64,000 nucleotides of DNA from Sphagnum compactum. Lineage: Eukaryota > Bryophyta > Sphagnopsida > Sphagnales. This document shows positions 10,051-22,300 of this stretch, piece after piece (position 1 is the stretch's first letter; the number at the start of each line of letters is the position of its first letter). Below the pieces are notes generated by a model. The model worked only from the letters and a program-made list of their open reading frames with translations, was not told where the DNA came from and ran no database searches. The stretch lies in assembly GCA_965153455.1 (NCBI GenBank), contig OZ234493.1, positions 3,100,001-3,164,000 on the forward strand. Reading direction: 5' to 3'. Position numbers and translations under genes: made by a program.

Positions 10051-12230
10051 AAAATAATTAGTTAATTTCAAAATAGTATGCTAACAAAGGTGTGTATAGA
10101 GGTTGGGGTTGTTGATTAGGAGTTCCATGATTCTTACTTTGTTTCATTGAAATTGAAAAGAGGTTGTATTGTTTGTGGAATAAATAGTATAATGACAATT
10201 GTGATCAAACTTATTTTGGTGTACGAATTTTTCATGGAAAAGTTGAACTTGCAATCTACAACATGGAATAATTATCTTAAATAGTGATTTTAATAACTTA
10301 TTAAAAAAAAAACATAATTAAATTAATCTGCCAAATATCAAATTAATTAATCTAATTTTTAGATCCAACTTTTTATTATTCAAGTAAATAAAGTTAAACC
10401 AAATGATTAGTTATTATTTAAATAAATAAATGATTATCTAATTTTTGATAATTAATCCTTTAAATTATCTGAAATACTGGTCTATTAATTATTTAATTAT
10501 ATGACAAAATATTGTTGATAATTCATTAATTATCTAAAATATTTTTTAAATCATACATTAAATTGGGGGGAAATTTTTAGGGTTTAAACATATGTGAAAC
10601 AATAAAATTTCTTTATATATCTTTTTCAAAGATATTGGAAAAATTAGGCTGGAAAGATCATACAAAGTGAGAAGCAAACCTTATGTGAAACCCAACCTTA
10701 AATGCAATACAAAATTTATCAAGATCGAAAAATTAAAAGTTCAAGCTTAATTTTTTTTCGAATATGTTCATATTTATGTTTTTTCCATTTTAAAGTTGTA
10801 AACTCATTTCAAAAAACAAAAATATAAATTTTCTAATTTAATAAAATTTTAAATTATGTTTAAAAAAATAAATCAAATCACATGATTTTCTACTTATTTT
10901 TGTTTCACATAATAATAAAAATGATCTCTCTCGTATATTAATCCTATGTCTGATTGAAATTTTATTTTATACTTTTTAAATATATATTAAATAATTTCTT
11001 GGTTAAAATAATCATATAGTGGGTCAGAAACATTTTATATTTTATACATATATAACACAAGTCCTTGTGTAAACTTTATTTTTTATGATGTATAATATTG
11101 GTTTAAATATTGGTCCAAATATATTGTTATTTATAACACATTATATATAAATAATGATATTATAGAATTATATTTGTGATTCATTTCAATACACATAATA
11201 TTGTCATATTTATATAAAATTATTTAAATATTTAAATATTTATAAATTTTAAATTTTATATGTTAACCTATGGTTACGTATATTGCAATTATTTTTAATG
11301 AACTTTGTTTTTAATATGAATTTTTTAATTTCAAAATATTAATAGCTAAGTATGAAAATGTTCATAAGCTCTTAGAAGCTATGCCAGAGTTTGTGTGGAT
11401 TTGGAAGCTTTGTGAGGGCTAAGTTCTTATGTAATGTTTTCGACACCTTCAAAAGCTGAAACATGACTTGACTGTCCAAGAAACACAATAGTGTTCATAA
11501 AAAAACAACCAAGAATCTGTAGCCTTGACAAATTACTAGCTTCAACAAAAACTCATCACCAAGGCTGTTAAATTGACTAAAGTGTCGACATTGACCAAAC
11601 TAAACAACCTAGCCTAAACATGAGTAATAGGTTAGTAAGCTACTTGTTAAATAACCTAACTAACTACCTAGTAGGCTACCTACGTAATATAGGCCTATTA
11701 TGTAGTTTATTCACTTGTGTAAGCCTTATAAATTAATATCTTAAATGGCGTAGATAGGTATTGAAGGTGGTTGAACTTATTAAGTAAACATACTAGTTAT
11801 ATAGGTAGTTTTCTAGCCTAAGCCACGTAAGCCTAATAAGAATTTATGATAGTTTAATGTATATTCCTTATTATATTATAACATATTGAATTTTGAATTA
11901 AAAATAATTATTAAAAAAAGCACATTTTTTCATATAATTGTTATAAGTATATACTATTGGATTATGATTCAAATTTAGAGTTTGGGAAACCCTAAATTAT
12001 CTAACATTTTTTTACAAGTCTATAGTAATTAAAATAAATCTAAGGTGCATTTTAGAGGAATTTTATATGCAAAACAATCCAATATATATTGTTAAAGAAA
12101 GTGAAAGAAATCAGCTTGGAGATATTAACAAATGGTAAGAGACGTACCTTCTTTTATGTTTTGTTACAAATGTTATTTGATTATTTAAAAAATTAAAGTT
12201 AAATTTTTAATTGGTGAAAGTAAGTATGTG
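10051..12230. other. AT-rich sequence without genes
   Basis: Very AT-rich, with short CTAGGTAGG-type simple stretches around 11600-11830. One isolated TTAAATGCAATAC motif lies at about 10702. I see no coding or structural RNA signal. Confidence 0.4.
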
Positions 12231-12239
12231 TGTGGATAT

Positions 12240-12560
12240 TGCAAAATTATATGAAACCTTAACCCTAAATGCAATAGCCATATTCAAGTTCATTTCAAAA
12301 TAACCCATAAATGATTTAAATAAAACCTGTAGTGAAAGGGCAACTTAAATGCAATACCCACATGTAGGGTTGCTTTGAAATACCCAATATGTAGTTTGGG
12401 TGCGCCTTTGAGTGAAAACCAAAGCCTAGATGTAATACCTACATGCAAGTTCATACTAAAATAATCCATAGGTGATTGAGACAAACCTTATGTGAATACC
12501 TAACCCTAAATACAATACCCGCATGTAAAGTCAATTCAAAATAATTAATAAGTGGTTTAG
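12240..12560 (-). repeat. Second block of ~80-bp TGCAATACCCACAT repeats
   Basis: TAAATGCAATACCCACATG-type words occur near 12269, 12350, 12429 and 12510, spaced about 80 bp, with AAACCTTATGTGAAxACC between them. Same family and orientation as 9820-10050. Short open frames here are repeat artefacts. Confidence 0.55.
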
Positions 12561-12630
12561 GTACTCAAAATATGTCTTTTTATATACCTAAATTAATTAT
12601 TATTCTGAGTTGATTTTATGAAAAAATGTA

Positions 12631-12790
12631 GGTATTGTAATGAATGTAAAAAATCGGCAACTATTATGGGACCTATATGTGGGTATTGCATATTTGAAAA
12701 TGGCCATATGGAATTTATAATAGAAAATGATGTAGGTATTGCACAATGTTCATTTTGATCTTTATAAACCCTAGACAAATTAATGTTACC
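12631..12790 (+). repeat. Third block of ~52-bp GGTATTGCA repeats
   Basis: Cores at 12631, 12682 and 12735, spacing 51 and 53 bp, same orientation as 3622-3970 and 9528-9792. Adjacent text ATGTGGGTATTGCATAT matches the left array closely. Confidence 0.55.
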
Positions 12791-13113
12791 TATTCATATG
12801 GGCCTATTTAAGGTTTGAATTTTACATCTAAAGTATTAAGAAAATTATGATAAAGAAGACATATAGGATTAACCGTATACCCATCAAACAAGTGTGACTA
12901 GAAGAAAATATTATATTGATAAAAGATGTTCAAAAATGGGTGGATCAAAAATTGTTAAAGAACCCAATGAAAAAAAAAGGTTCTCTATAATACATCAAAG
13001 GACCAAAGTTCAAACATTGGGTAGTCCAAAAAATAAAAGGGCTGAAAAAACCTAACTAACTATACAAAGTGGAAACCTTAAACCATATCATTATCTACAA
13101 TCCCATGTTTAGC

Positions 13114-13680
13114 TTAGTAAGCAATTGTTGCATTTACAGCTCGTGCTGCATGATGAATAATGTATAGATGGCGACGTTGCATCTCAACCTGAACTGCATT
13201 TGCAACAAATTCTTCCTTTATTGTGTTGTGAACCCTATAAACACCCAAACACCACCAAATTAAACCCTAACACACCTTGGATGAAACAAAATTATTATAA
13301 AAAAAAGCATTGATTTTTTTTTTTTTACCTTCCATAAATCATTCTAGATTCATGGAAATCCAATACATTTGTCAACTCTTCTGTCCGACTTGCTTTAGTG
13401 GACCCTCGATCTCAATTTTTGACATCCCATGCCATCTTCAATCGTCATGCATATACAAAACAGATGGATCAAATCATCTCTTGTAAATCTTCATCTTTCT
13501 CCATCTGTGATGTTGTATCTTGAAGCACGCTTCCCACACCCCATGCATTAAGAACTAACACCTGCAACAGTTGCTCTGAAGCTAATTTGAGTAAAGCTGG
13601 TTTTGGGCTGCTACAAGTTGGTTGTCGTTTTCTAATAGAATGTTGCAAAAGACATATGTTAACAATTGTTCTTCAAGGCT
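13114..13680 (-). pseudogene. Broken two-exon ORF of unknown, probably transposon-borne, protein
   Basis: Minus strand, reading from about 13680 down. The first part reads SLEEQLLTYVFCNILLEND and continues to QLYSN. One base of frameshift later it resumes with LASEQLLQVLVLNAWGVGS, an acidic EKDEDLQEM stretch and MAWDVKN, with three in-frame stops. A donor AG|GTAAAA (exon end 13329) and an acceptor TTATAG|GG (exon start 13234) define a 94-bp intron. The last exon reads VHNTIKEEFVANAVQVEMQ and ends ARAVNATIAY then TAA (13116-13114). The helical, Leu/Gln-rich character and the stops suggest an old element protein. I do not recognise the family. Its middle part might be the C-terminal half of the protein whose zinc-finger half lies at 3057-3389, but this is inference. 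Confidence 0.4.
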
Positions 13681-14600
13681 TTACGATGAACATGAAGAAT
13701 GTGGGGAACTCATAATGTGGCAAACCCATTGACCTTCTTGGAGCAATGTGTTCTAACACTCTTTGATTGCCATTTATTAGTGTAAGTGATTTAAAAATCT
13801 GACCAAATTGATATTAAAACACAACGTTGTGATGAATGCAAGTGGTAACATAACTATAAGTTGAAGGGAGTACATTTCTCTACATTTTTTAATTACATTG
13901 CATGGGCTTTTGGTACATCCAACCATAACATAAATTAAATGACTCCCAAGGTTGTACATGAACACAATATACACTTGTTTAATTGTTGCTAATTTTGGTG
14001 AAACATGACTTTTGAAGTTATGGCATAATTCACCACATTTAGTAGAGTCTATGTGGTAGAAATTGTGAAGCTGCAAAGTTAATTTCCAAAAATTCCTATA
14101 CCACCATCTTGTCCAACAACTTTTGTGATGGTTTGTTCAATATTTGTGGTGGTTTTGTTATTTTTCTCACCTTGGACAAATTAAAATGCACTATTATTGT
14201 TTTCAAATTGCTTTAGATGTTGTGATTCAATTATATATTTCATTTGTGAGGTCTATTTGTATGTTATTTGAAAAGAATGTACAATTAATCCACAAAAGTG
14301 ATCATGCCCATTAACCTCAACAGGTTATGTTACAAGTGTAAATTATTCCTATATTATGTGGAATTATGAATATCCTAACCATATTGTTGTGTTGATTTCT
14401 TGTACATAAGGGGTAGAGGTCCATGTTCATTAAAGAATTTGTATTTTGGTGATCAAGAGTCCAAAAGGTCTAGAATCTTCATCAATCTTCAAGGAGGTAT
14501 GGGATTTGATTAAAATTTAGTCCACTGGATAACTACCCATGTACTACCATTGTAAATTAATGTAATTTCAAGCTATTTTGATTTTTTTTTAAAACTTATA
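13681..14600. other. AT-rich spacer, no supported gene
   Basis: A minus-strand open frame at 13777-14076 (99 codons) has no recognisable motif and sits in repeat-like DNA. I do not annotate it as a gene. Confidence 0.3.
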
Positions 14601-14960
14601 GTTTGTTGTGTGTTTAGGTGAGTTAGGTTAGTTGTTTGGATGTACCACCATTTTGTTGTGGTTTGGATATGTTCAATTAGAAGAAATGTTTTTGTCAATT
14701 TGCTATGCATTTAAGGTGGGTTGCATGGTTGGCAAAGTTAGCTCCTTGGATGTATTGCCACTGCTTGAAAATATTGTAGTTTCAATATGTTCAATCAAAA
14801 AATAGATTGATGTTTGTCATGCATTTAAGGTGGGCTACAAGATTGGCAACTTGGTTGGCCATGTTCAACCATTATGTTGTGGTTTCAATACGTTCAATCA
14901 CAAAACAAATTTGATGTGGGATGTGTTTTTATTTTAGTTACAAAATTGGCAATCATTTAT
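14600..14960. repeat. Three diverged copies of a ~105-118-bp unit
   Basis: The block GTTGTGGTTT-ATATGTTCAAT followed by GTCATGCATTTAAGGTGGG-xx-GATTGGCAA recurs with GTTCAAT anchors at 14671, 14789 and 14892. Non-coding. Confidence 0.5.
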
Positions 14961-15357
14961 GTGTTTCAGAAGCTAGCTTAAACTTTCATGATCAGACTTG
15001 GAGGAATACTAGAAACCCAATTGAATCTTCTTGAAGGTTTGGAATTTGACTTATAGCTAGAAACAAGCTCCGCATACTACCATGTTTTTCTTCTATTAAT
15101 AAATATCCCACTAAGTAGGATCGAAAAATGACACATGAAGTTTAGGGTGTGTTTAGAGTTTGATCTACAAGTTTGGAAGAAGCCATAGGGTGTTAGGACA
15201 TGCAATCAATAATTTCAACAAACCGAAATTTACCCAACTTTGTGGGGTTACCCCCTTGATCCAATTGGGGTTACTTCAAATTGTTGAAATTGAAGGTATT
15301 TTCTTGGTGCATTCATTAGTCTTACTTGCATATATGTAGATGGCTATTAAGAAGATT

Positions 15358-15603
15358 GCCAAGTTGTCCAAGTGGAAGAGACAACCAACTATTGCAACAA
15401 GGGGGCATAAAAGAAAAACACCTACTAAACATGGATGATGTGTAGGTATCACACAAGCATCAAAATGAACATGGTATAAAAAGATTACCAAGTTGTCCAA
15501 GTGAAAGAGACAATCAGTTACTACAACAAGGTGTAAAAAAAAAACACCTGCTGAACATGGGCAATGTGCAAGTATCACACAAGCATCAAAATGAACATGG
15601 TAC
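15358..15603. repeat. 129-bp tandem duplication
   Basis: Copy 1 (15358-15486) and copy 2 (15487-15603) both begin with xCCAAGTTGTCCAAGTG and end with CATCAAAATGAACATGGTA. They differ by scattered substitutions. The 124-codon minus-strand open frame here is made by the duplication. Confidence 0.7.
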
Positions 15604-16559
15604 TGTCCGGGTTCATTGATCCATGGATTCCCCAATGACCTCTTCATCACTCATTTTGAAGTATGCATTTATTTTGTTGTCATTAATATTGAACTTTATA
15701 TTGGAATGATGTTAAATGACAATCCAAATAATTGAGGTGTTGGAAAAAGATTGTTTTTGAATAGGCAACGTAAACAATGAGATAAAAACCCAAGGCATAA
15801 GTTCCAACTAACACATTTGGACATCTGCCTAAGTTTATTAGTTATTGGAATCTCTTCATGGGCATAGGGTTTTTGATTCCAAGTCATGCAAAGCATTGGA
15901 TTCCTCATAGTTTTTTATATCATCACTTAATTCATACCACCTAACAATTTTATCTTTAGTAAGGTGTGTTGTCAAATCATTTTTAGTTTATCTATGAATA
16001 ATTTGATTTTGAACATGGCTTATTTCAATTTCTCTATTGTGGATCTAGGGCACCAATAATAATGTTACAAGCCATTATTGTGAATCAAAGTCACAAGATG
16101 CCTCTATAGACTGTAATCGTAATCAAACTCTAAAAACTAGTTGTCTGGCTTTTGTGCGATTAATCATTCTTATGGGTCTAAGTTTACTAGGCTCAATACG
16201 AATTCATGGGCCTTTAGAACTTGCAACATGATTACAAGCCATGGATGAAAAGTTGTGGCGAAGGGAAAAAGCCTATGCTAATGCAAAAAAATTGACCAAG
16301 CTTCCTTACAATTGCAATGTTTGCCATGGAGCCTGAGGGCTTGGACAAGGAAGTTGGTACGTCAACACCTTTACAGATTTGGATGTGATCTAACCTCACG
16401 CAACATCAAACTTGTTCTTGTAAGATTATGCTCCCTAAACTTGGTTTTAAATTCTTTGTAAGTTTGAGCTTGAATTACATTTAAATTAAGGGGGCCCATG
16501 TGGTTGTGGCAATGAATGACTTTGATGTTTGGGTTTTTTTTTCTACCTTTGGTTTTGTA

Positions 16560-19060
16560 GGATGCATCATCTAACTCCTCATATGAAAAATGGGTTGATG
16601 GAAGGGATCCTATTGTAACCCAACATGTTGATACACCATGTTGGCACCCAAAGTAATGAAGTGCCCAACACAGATGAAGTGGAATTAAAGGTTCATATGA
16701 TAGGAGCTCTAAATGATGCATGGTAGGCATCTAGGGTAGCACATGATGACATCCTACAACATCATGGGGTAGATCTCAATATGCAAAATCATGTTTTTGG
16801 TTTTACTAATGAGATGGAGTTTGAGATTGGGGGCGTGAACCAAACAACATTAGAGGATCCTCAAATTTTAAATTGCAAAGTCAAAGATTCCCTTGTATGA
16901 AGGATGGCAATTAAATAGGTTGACAAGTACATTCATGGTCCTTAATACTTATGCAACCCATAAGGTCACCAATGGATTTGTGGATGAGTTGTTGTTTTTA
17001 TTACGAAATTCAATTCTACCAAAACCTAACCATTTGCCTAGATCACATTATGAGGCAAAAAAGTTGATTCAAGGTCTTGGACTTGGGTATGTTTCAATTC
17101 AAGCTTGTGAAAACGGTTGTGTGTTGTATTGCAAGCAATATGCTACAATAGATCATTGATCAGTTTGTGGTGAAGTTTGGTATGTTTTTGGACTTAATAA
17201 GATGGCAAAGAAAGTCTTGAAACGTTTTCCCCTTATTCCTAGATTAAGGCGAATGTATCATTCACCAAACATTTCAAACCTAATGCGTTGGCACCATGCC
17301 AACAGAAGTCAAAACGGACTTGTTTGCCATGTAGTTAATTCCAAAACATGGGCACACATTGACAATTCATGGCCAAATTTTGCAAGTGATCCCCGCAATG
17401 TTAAGCTTGGGCTTGCATTGGATGGAGTGAACCCATTTAGGAATCAATCCACTACTTGGTGTACATGGCCAGTGACCATCCTAAATTACAATTTGCCTCC
17501 ATGGTTAACTATTAAGAAGTTATTTCTGATGCTTTCTTTATTAATCCTAGGGGAAAAATTGACGAAGAATAATAACATTGATGTTTACATGGCACCTTTG
17601 TTGGAGGAATTACATGAGTTATGGAAAGGTGTGGTTGCATGGGATGTGAGAAAACCAAAAAGGCATCACATGTTTACATTATGGCCTATTCTTATTTGGT
17701 CAATCCATGACTTGCTAGCTTACGGATTGCTTTCTGGTAAAGTGAACAAAGACTACAACGGTTGTCCTGCATGTGGCCCAAACGCATGTGTAGTCATCAT
17801 TCCAAAAAGCTTGGGAGAATTGTTTATGGATGTCACCGCAAGTGGTTGCAACCTACTCATCCATGGAGATCAAATGCAGCTTCCATGGGAAGTTTGAAAG
17901 AAAGGCAACCCCACCAGTCATGAAAGGATCTGAGGTCTTGGATCATGCTAATGCATATGAGATGTGGAAGTTGAATGGTGGGAAAAAAGATGATAACCCA
18001 TGTGTTAAATTAGAGTGAAGCGCAAGAACATTTTATTTGACTTGCCATATTGGAAGGTATTAGGACTAGAACCACATTAGGAAATTTAGTCTATTATTGT
18101 GTTGGGTACACAAATGGTGGGCATTTTTTTGCGAGTTTAAATGGACTACCCTTAGCTTCTATCTAAAACTTTCTTCATTTCTTTTCAAAACAAAGGCTAA
18201 CCTATGGCAATGATCTTTTGTTATGAACATTTTTGTGAATTTGTAAAACTTCTTAATATGACACACATTTAATTTTATGCATTGTGAGAATAATATGGCA
18301 ATTAATGTTTTGAAAACATTACTTGGTGAAAAAGATACAAAGAAGGTGCAGCATGATCTTTAGGCATGTGATATTCGACTTACTATGTGGTTATAGCCCC
18401 ACCCAACAAGGATTGGTGAAACCACCAACCCTATTGCCCCTTGGGTGATGCCTAAAAAAAAACGCCCTTTCTTTCTAGATTCCTTGGCCAAGTTGAATGT
18501 GCTAATTGGGTACAATGCAGGGTTCAAAAAACATGTAAAAGGTAAGCTCAAAGCTATGAAGTCCCATGATTATCATATTTTGTTTCAGCAAATTCTTCTA
18601 GTTTGTACAAAACACATAATGATTTAGGAGCCTAGGGTAACCATCTTGTGGATTTGTAAAATTTTCCAGCTCATATGCACCAAAGTATATGATCCATCAA
18701 CATACCATGTTTTGAAGGTTAGGATTATAATGACATTATGCCTTCTTAAGAAAGTATTTCCTCCTAGTTTTTTTGATTTAATGATGCACCTTGTAGTCCA
18801 CTTAATTGATGAACTCGACATATGTGGGCCTGTACATTTTTGTTGGATGTATCCCATTGAACGTGCCATGAAGGACTTGAAAGGGTATGTCCAAAACATG
18901 TGCAAGCTAGAAGGGAACATGGTAGAAGGATACATTTTTCATGAGACCTTAGGCTTTTGCGCATAATACATGCAGAATTTCACTCCAACCACAAGGCTTG
19001 TATGGGATTCTAATGAGGAAAAAGGGGTAGCAAAAATCCAACAAAACCATTACATGTTTT
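16560..19060 (+). pseudogene. CACTA (En/Spm) Tnp2-type transposase relic
   Basis: The collinear order of a Tnp2 transposase is visible: LTSTFMVLNTYATHKV and YEAKKLIQGLGLGYVSIQAC (16893-17156); then, after a TGA at 17157-17159 in unbroken frame, FPLIPRLRRMYHS, MRWHHANR, NVKLGLALDGVNPF, NLPPWLTIKK and GCPACGPN (17202-17897). A shifted frame holds VKRKNILFDLPYW (about 18015-18055). The DUF4218-like C-terminal part follows: PFFLDSLAKLNV, KAMKSHDYHILFQQIL, FPPSFFDLMMHLVVHLIDEL and WMYPIERAMKDLKGYV (18460-18960). An N-terminal acidic part is readable from about 16650 with a stop. At least four stops or frameshifts make it dead. Tnp2 transposases cut CACTA elements at their 5'-CACTA ends. I did not find termini for this copy. 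Confidence 0.88.
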
Positions 19061-19149
19061 TTTAACATGATGTGTAAGAACAAGAAAAATGTATATATTA
19101 ATGTGCATCATACAAAACATGTTACAATATTATATAAAAGAAATTACAA

Positions 19150-20480
19150 ACATTGATCCTCTAAAACCAAAAGTGATAAAATTATTAACATACATAAAAA
19201 AAACAACATTTGATATTAATGGTACCAGAATACATTATGCACTTGTAATACCGTTAAATAAAATTTTTAATGAATTCAAAACATTAAATGATGAAAAATT
19301 GACACGTTAATAAAGACATTTGATCAACTTCAATTAATAATGATAGATGAAAATTTTTAAGTAGGTAATAAAATGTTAACATTTATTGATCATAAATTAT
19401 GTGTAATTAAACAAATTCATAATCAATTCATGGGTGGTCATGATGTCATAATGACAAATGACCTTTACCAAGCTCCACTAGTTTGAGATTTATGGATTTT
19501 CAAATTTAAAACCAATAGTTTAAACATCTTTGGAACAAACCTTTGGCATGAAAATATGAAATGTTATGAATTAAAATAAGTGATGAGACAAAATGATATA
19601 AATTTCATTGACATTTTGAATAGGTTTGTAACAACATCACAAACATTTGAAGACAATTTTGTAAATAAAATTTGTTTTAAAACATCACCTATGGATAACA
19701 TCTTACCATATTTGTTTTATACAAATGCTACAAGAAATGTTACCGTTGTTCACCAAATGCTTTTATTACATTTTGAGTGAATTCACTGGTCTTAACGAAC
19801 ATGACCTAGTGAGAAAGTAGTGAATTCCTTGGTTTAGTGAATAGGGACTAGTAAACTGCACCCACATTTTGTAGTAGTATAAAACAACAAATAATAACAA
19901 TATATTTCATACAACACTTGGTCAAACATTTAAATATTTAGTCCAAGATATCCATTTTGACACATGTCCTTCTCATTTCGAAGCATCAACTATTCCAATT
20001 CAAACGAACAGTTTTCATCATGAATTGTTGTTTGAAAAGACATAATGTTAGTAAAATTGTGTGTAGGAAATTATAACACATTAGATGGTCTTGTAAATGG
20101 TGCAAATGGAACATTCAAAGATTCCACACAAACTTTTTCAAAATCATTTATATGTTGAATTCATGATTACATCATTTAACAAAAATATGCCAAAAGTTAT
20201 ATATATAATTGCAGTTTACAAAGCCCCCAAAATTAAAAATTATATATTTTAATTCAAATTTGAAAACCATATTAAAAGACATGCCTAAAAATTATCCAAC
20301 TAGTTGAAACTCGCTTTTTCTAAAAACACAACCATTAATAATATACAAATAGACCATATTTGAACGAATGCACCAACACAACAATGTCATTTGAAAGTAA
20401 CACAAACATATTGGATAGACCATAAACCTGTATATTTCACATTTAAATTACCATATAATGTTCCCCAATTTATTTTACCA
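19150..20480 (+). pseudogene. PIF1-like DNA helicase relic of a mobile element
   Basis: Fragments in several frames line up with a PIF1-family superfamily-1 helicase: ALVIPLNKIFNEFKTL (about 19240), a decayed Walker-B-like MIDEN region (about 19340), QFMGGHDVIMTNDLYQAP (about 19420-19475, equivalent to motif III), a WHENMKCYELK then VMRQNDINFIDILNRF segment (19550-19630), and GNYNTLDGLVNGANGTF (about 20070-20120). Stops and shifts interrupt each part. Helicases of this kind power rolling-circle or self-replicating elements. The DLYQAP-type motif differs from the GDFRQ motif usual in plant Helitrons, so I do not assign it to a Helitron. Motif comparisons are from memory of the family and should be checked. 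Confidence 0.6.
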
Positions 20481-21334
20481 TAAATATATTACATATCAAA
20501 TATATATCATCTATGTTTTCTAAAAACAAAATCCATCAATTGCCATTTAAATTGAAATTAAATTATGAGTAAATTTATAGTTTCAAAATAATAATTGAAC
20601 ATTAAAATTGTGAACCAAAAAAATAATTACAAGACAATATAGTATAACAATTCAAATAAACAAACACAAATAACAACAACAAATTCACCTTTAAATTACA
20701 CACCAAGTTAATTATTCACATACTTATTTAAAAAAAATTTGAAATAAAATAAACAAACAAGACAAATATACATTCCTGCATACTTAGCTATCTACATATA
20801 AATTTATTTAAAATATATGGGATATCACACTTTTTCTTACTCCTTTCCAAGTGAGAGGGATCCTTCCTGTATTATTCCTTTCCTGTAAACCCAACCCAAG
20901 TGGGTTAAGTGGGTTACTATTATGTAGGTAGGGTAAGAAGCTAGGTAGGGTGCTAACTGGGTAGATGCATGTGGTTAGAACATAAGTTAGTTAATCACCC
21001 TGGTTAGCTCTCTAGGACGGACGGGGGGCGGAAATCGAATGAAAAACAAAAAAAGTTTTCCATGTGCATATATCATTCATCCGGTACGGTGAGCTAGTAG
21101 TGGGTGCAGCCAGTTCATTCTGCCCCGGAAAACCCACAAAAAGTAATAAATAGCCGTAAAAGACTTGCTCGGATTCTTTTAGTTGTACCCGTACATACTA
21201 CAACCGACAATCAATCGGGGCCGACAATTGGGCACTTCTTTGACGAAAACTTAATTAGTTTAGAAAAACGAAGGGTTTGATAGTCTCAAATTTTTTGTTT
21301 CGGAGTTCGAATAATTGAGGAATAAGTATGCAAA

Positions 21335-21369
<35 letters not shown>

Positions 21370-22300
21370 TTGTTTTTATGTATTTGTAATAGTAGCCTAA
21401 AACCCGTGGTTGGGACAAGAAATAATAATTTTTCATAAGTTGAGAGAGTTTGATTTTTTCAACAATTTTGGCAAATATCAATAAAACATTCTCTTTTTTT
21501 CCGGCTAAACATTTTATGAATTATTTTGTGTCGAACATTAGTCGTTGTTCGCATGGTAATTAGAGTCTTTACGCTCAATAAAGCCCTTTGCCAGGGGGCT
21601 TTAGCGGAATCAGGCCCACCTCACCCAAGCCCTTATTCCGGTAAAAAGCCCTTGGCCTCGGCCTTAACTATTTTTTTTAAAAAAAAGAAAAAAGAAAAGG
21701 TCCCAAACAACATATGGTCAATTGGAACTTTTTGGAAAATTTCAAAAAAAGATTGCCACATTTCGAGGAAAAAATAAATTGAAATCGCCAAAGTCTTTTT
21801 GGGAGGATTTGGGCAGAGTTTTAGCTTTCTGCTTCTGAGAATCGCCATATTTAGGTAAATGGGTTCTACTGGTTTCCAACATGTAATAAGATTCCTAGAT
21901 TTTTGTATTTCTTTATTAGTCTTGTAGCCAGAATTTTTTTTTGGCTAAATCCTCTTGATCACCACTTTTGGAGCAACATGAGAAAATTGAAAAAGAAAAA
22001 GAAAAAAAAAAGAAAACACTGATGAGGAGTGAAATGATTCCAATTTTCGCCACAATTTGATAATTATCGATAATTATGATGGTTGTTTTCCAACAACTCA
22101 GCTTCATATTTTAACCAAAATTCATTTCATTATTTTAAAGATTATTTAATGACGAAATTTGGCTACCCCTAGAGTAAAGTATTGAAAACTTGGCAAAATT
22201 TTCCTTAAATAGAATGAGTCGAATCTACACTTGGAAATAGTAATAATAATAATAAAATTCCCCCAAAAACTTCCCAAATTTTTGGTCGAAAAACCTTTAA
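20481..22300. other. AT-rich intergenic DNA with no supported gene
   Basis: 20481-20870 is very AT-rich and may be the tail of the helicase relic. 20880-21240 has more balanced composition with unique sequence. Open frames at 21260-21848 consist of homopolymer-rich sequence and show no motif. Confidence 0.3.
21338..21369. repeat. Homopolymer tract of 32 C
   Basis: An uninterrupted run of C on the plus strand. Its length may be affected by sequencing or assembly. Confidence 0.85.

Noticed and set aside
13777-14076. 99-codon minus-strand open frame
   Set aside because: No motif, AT-rich codon use like surrounding repeats, no splice or promoter context.
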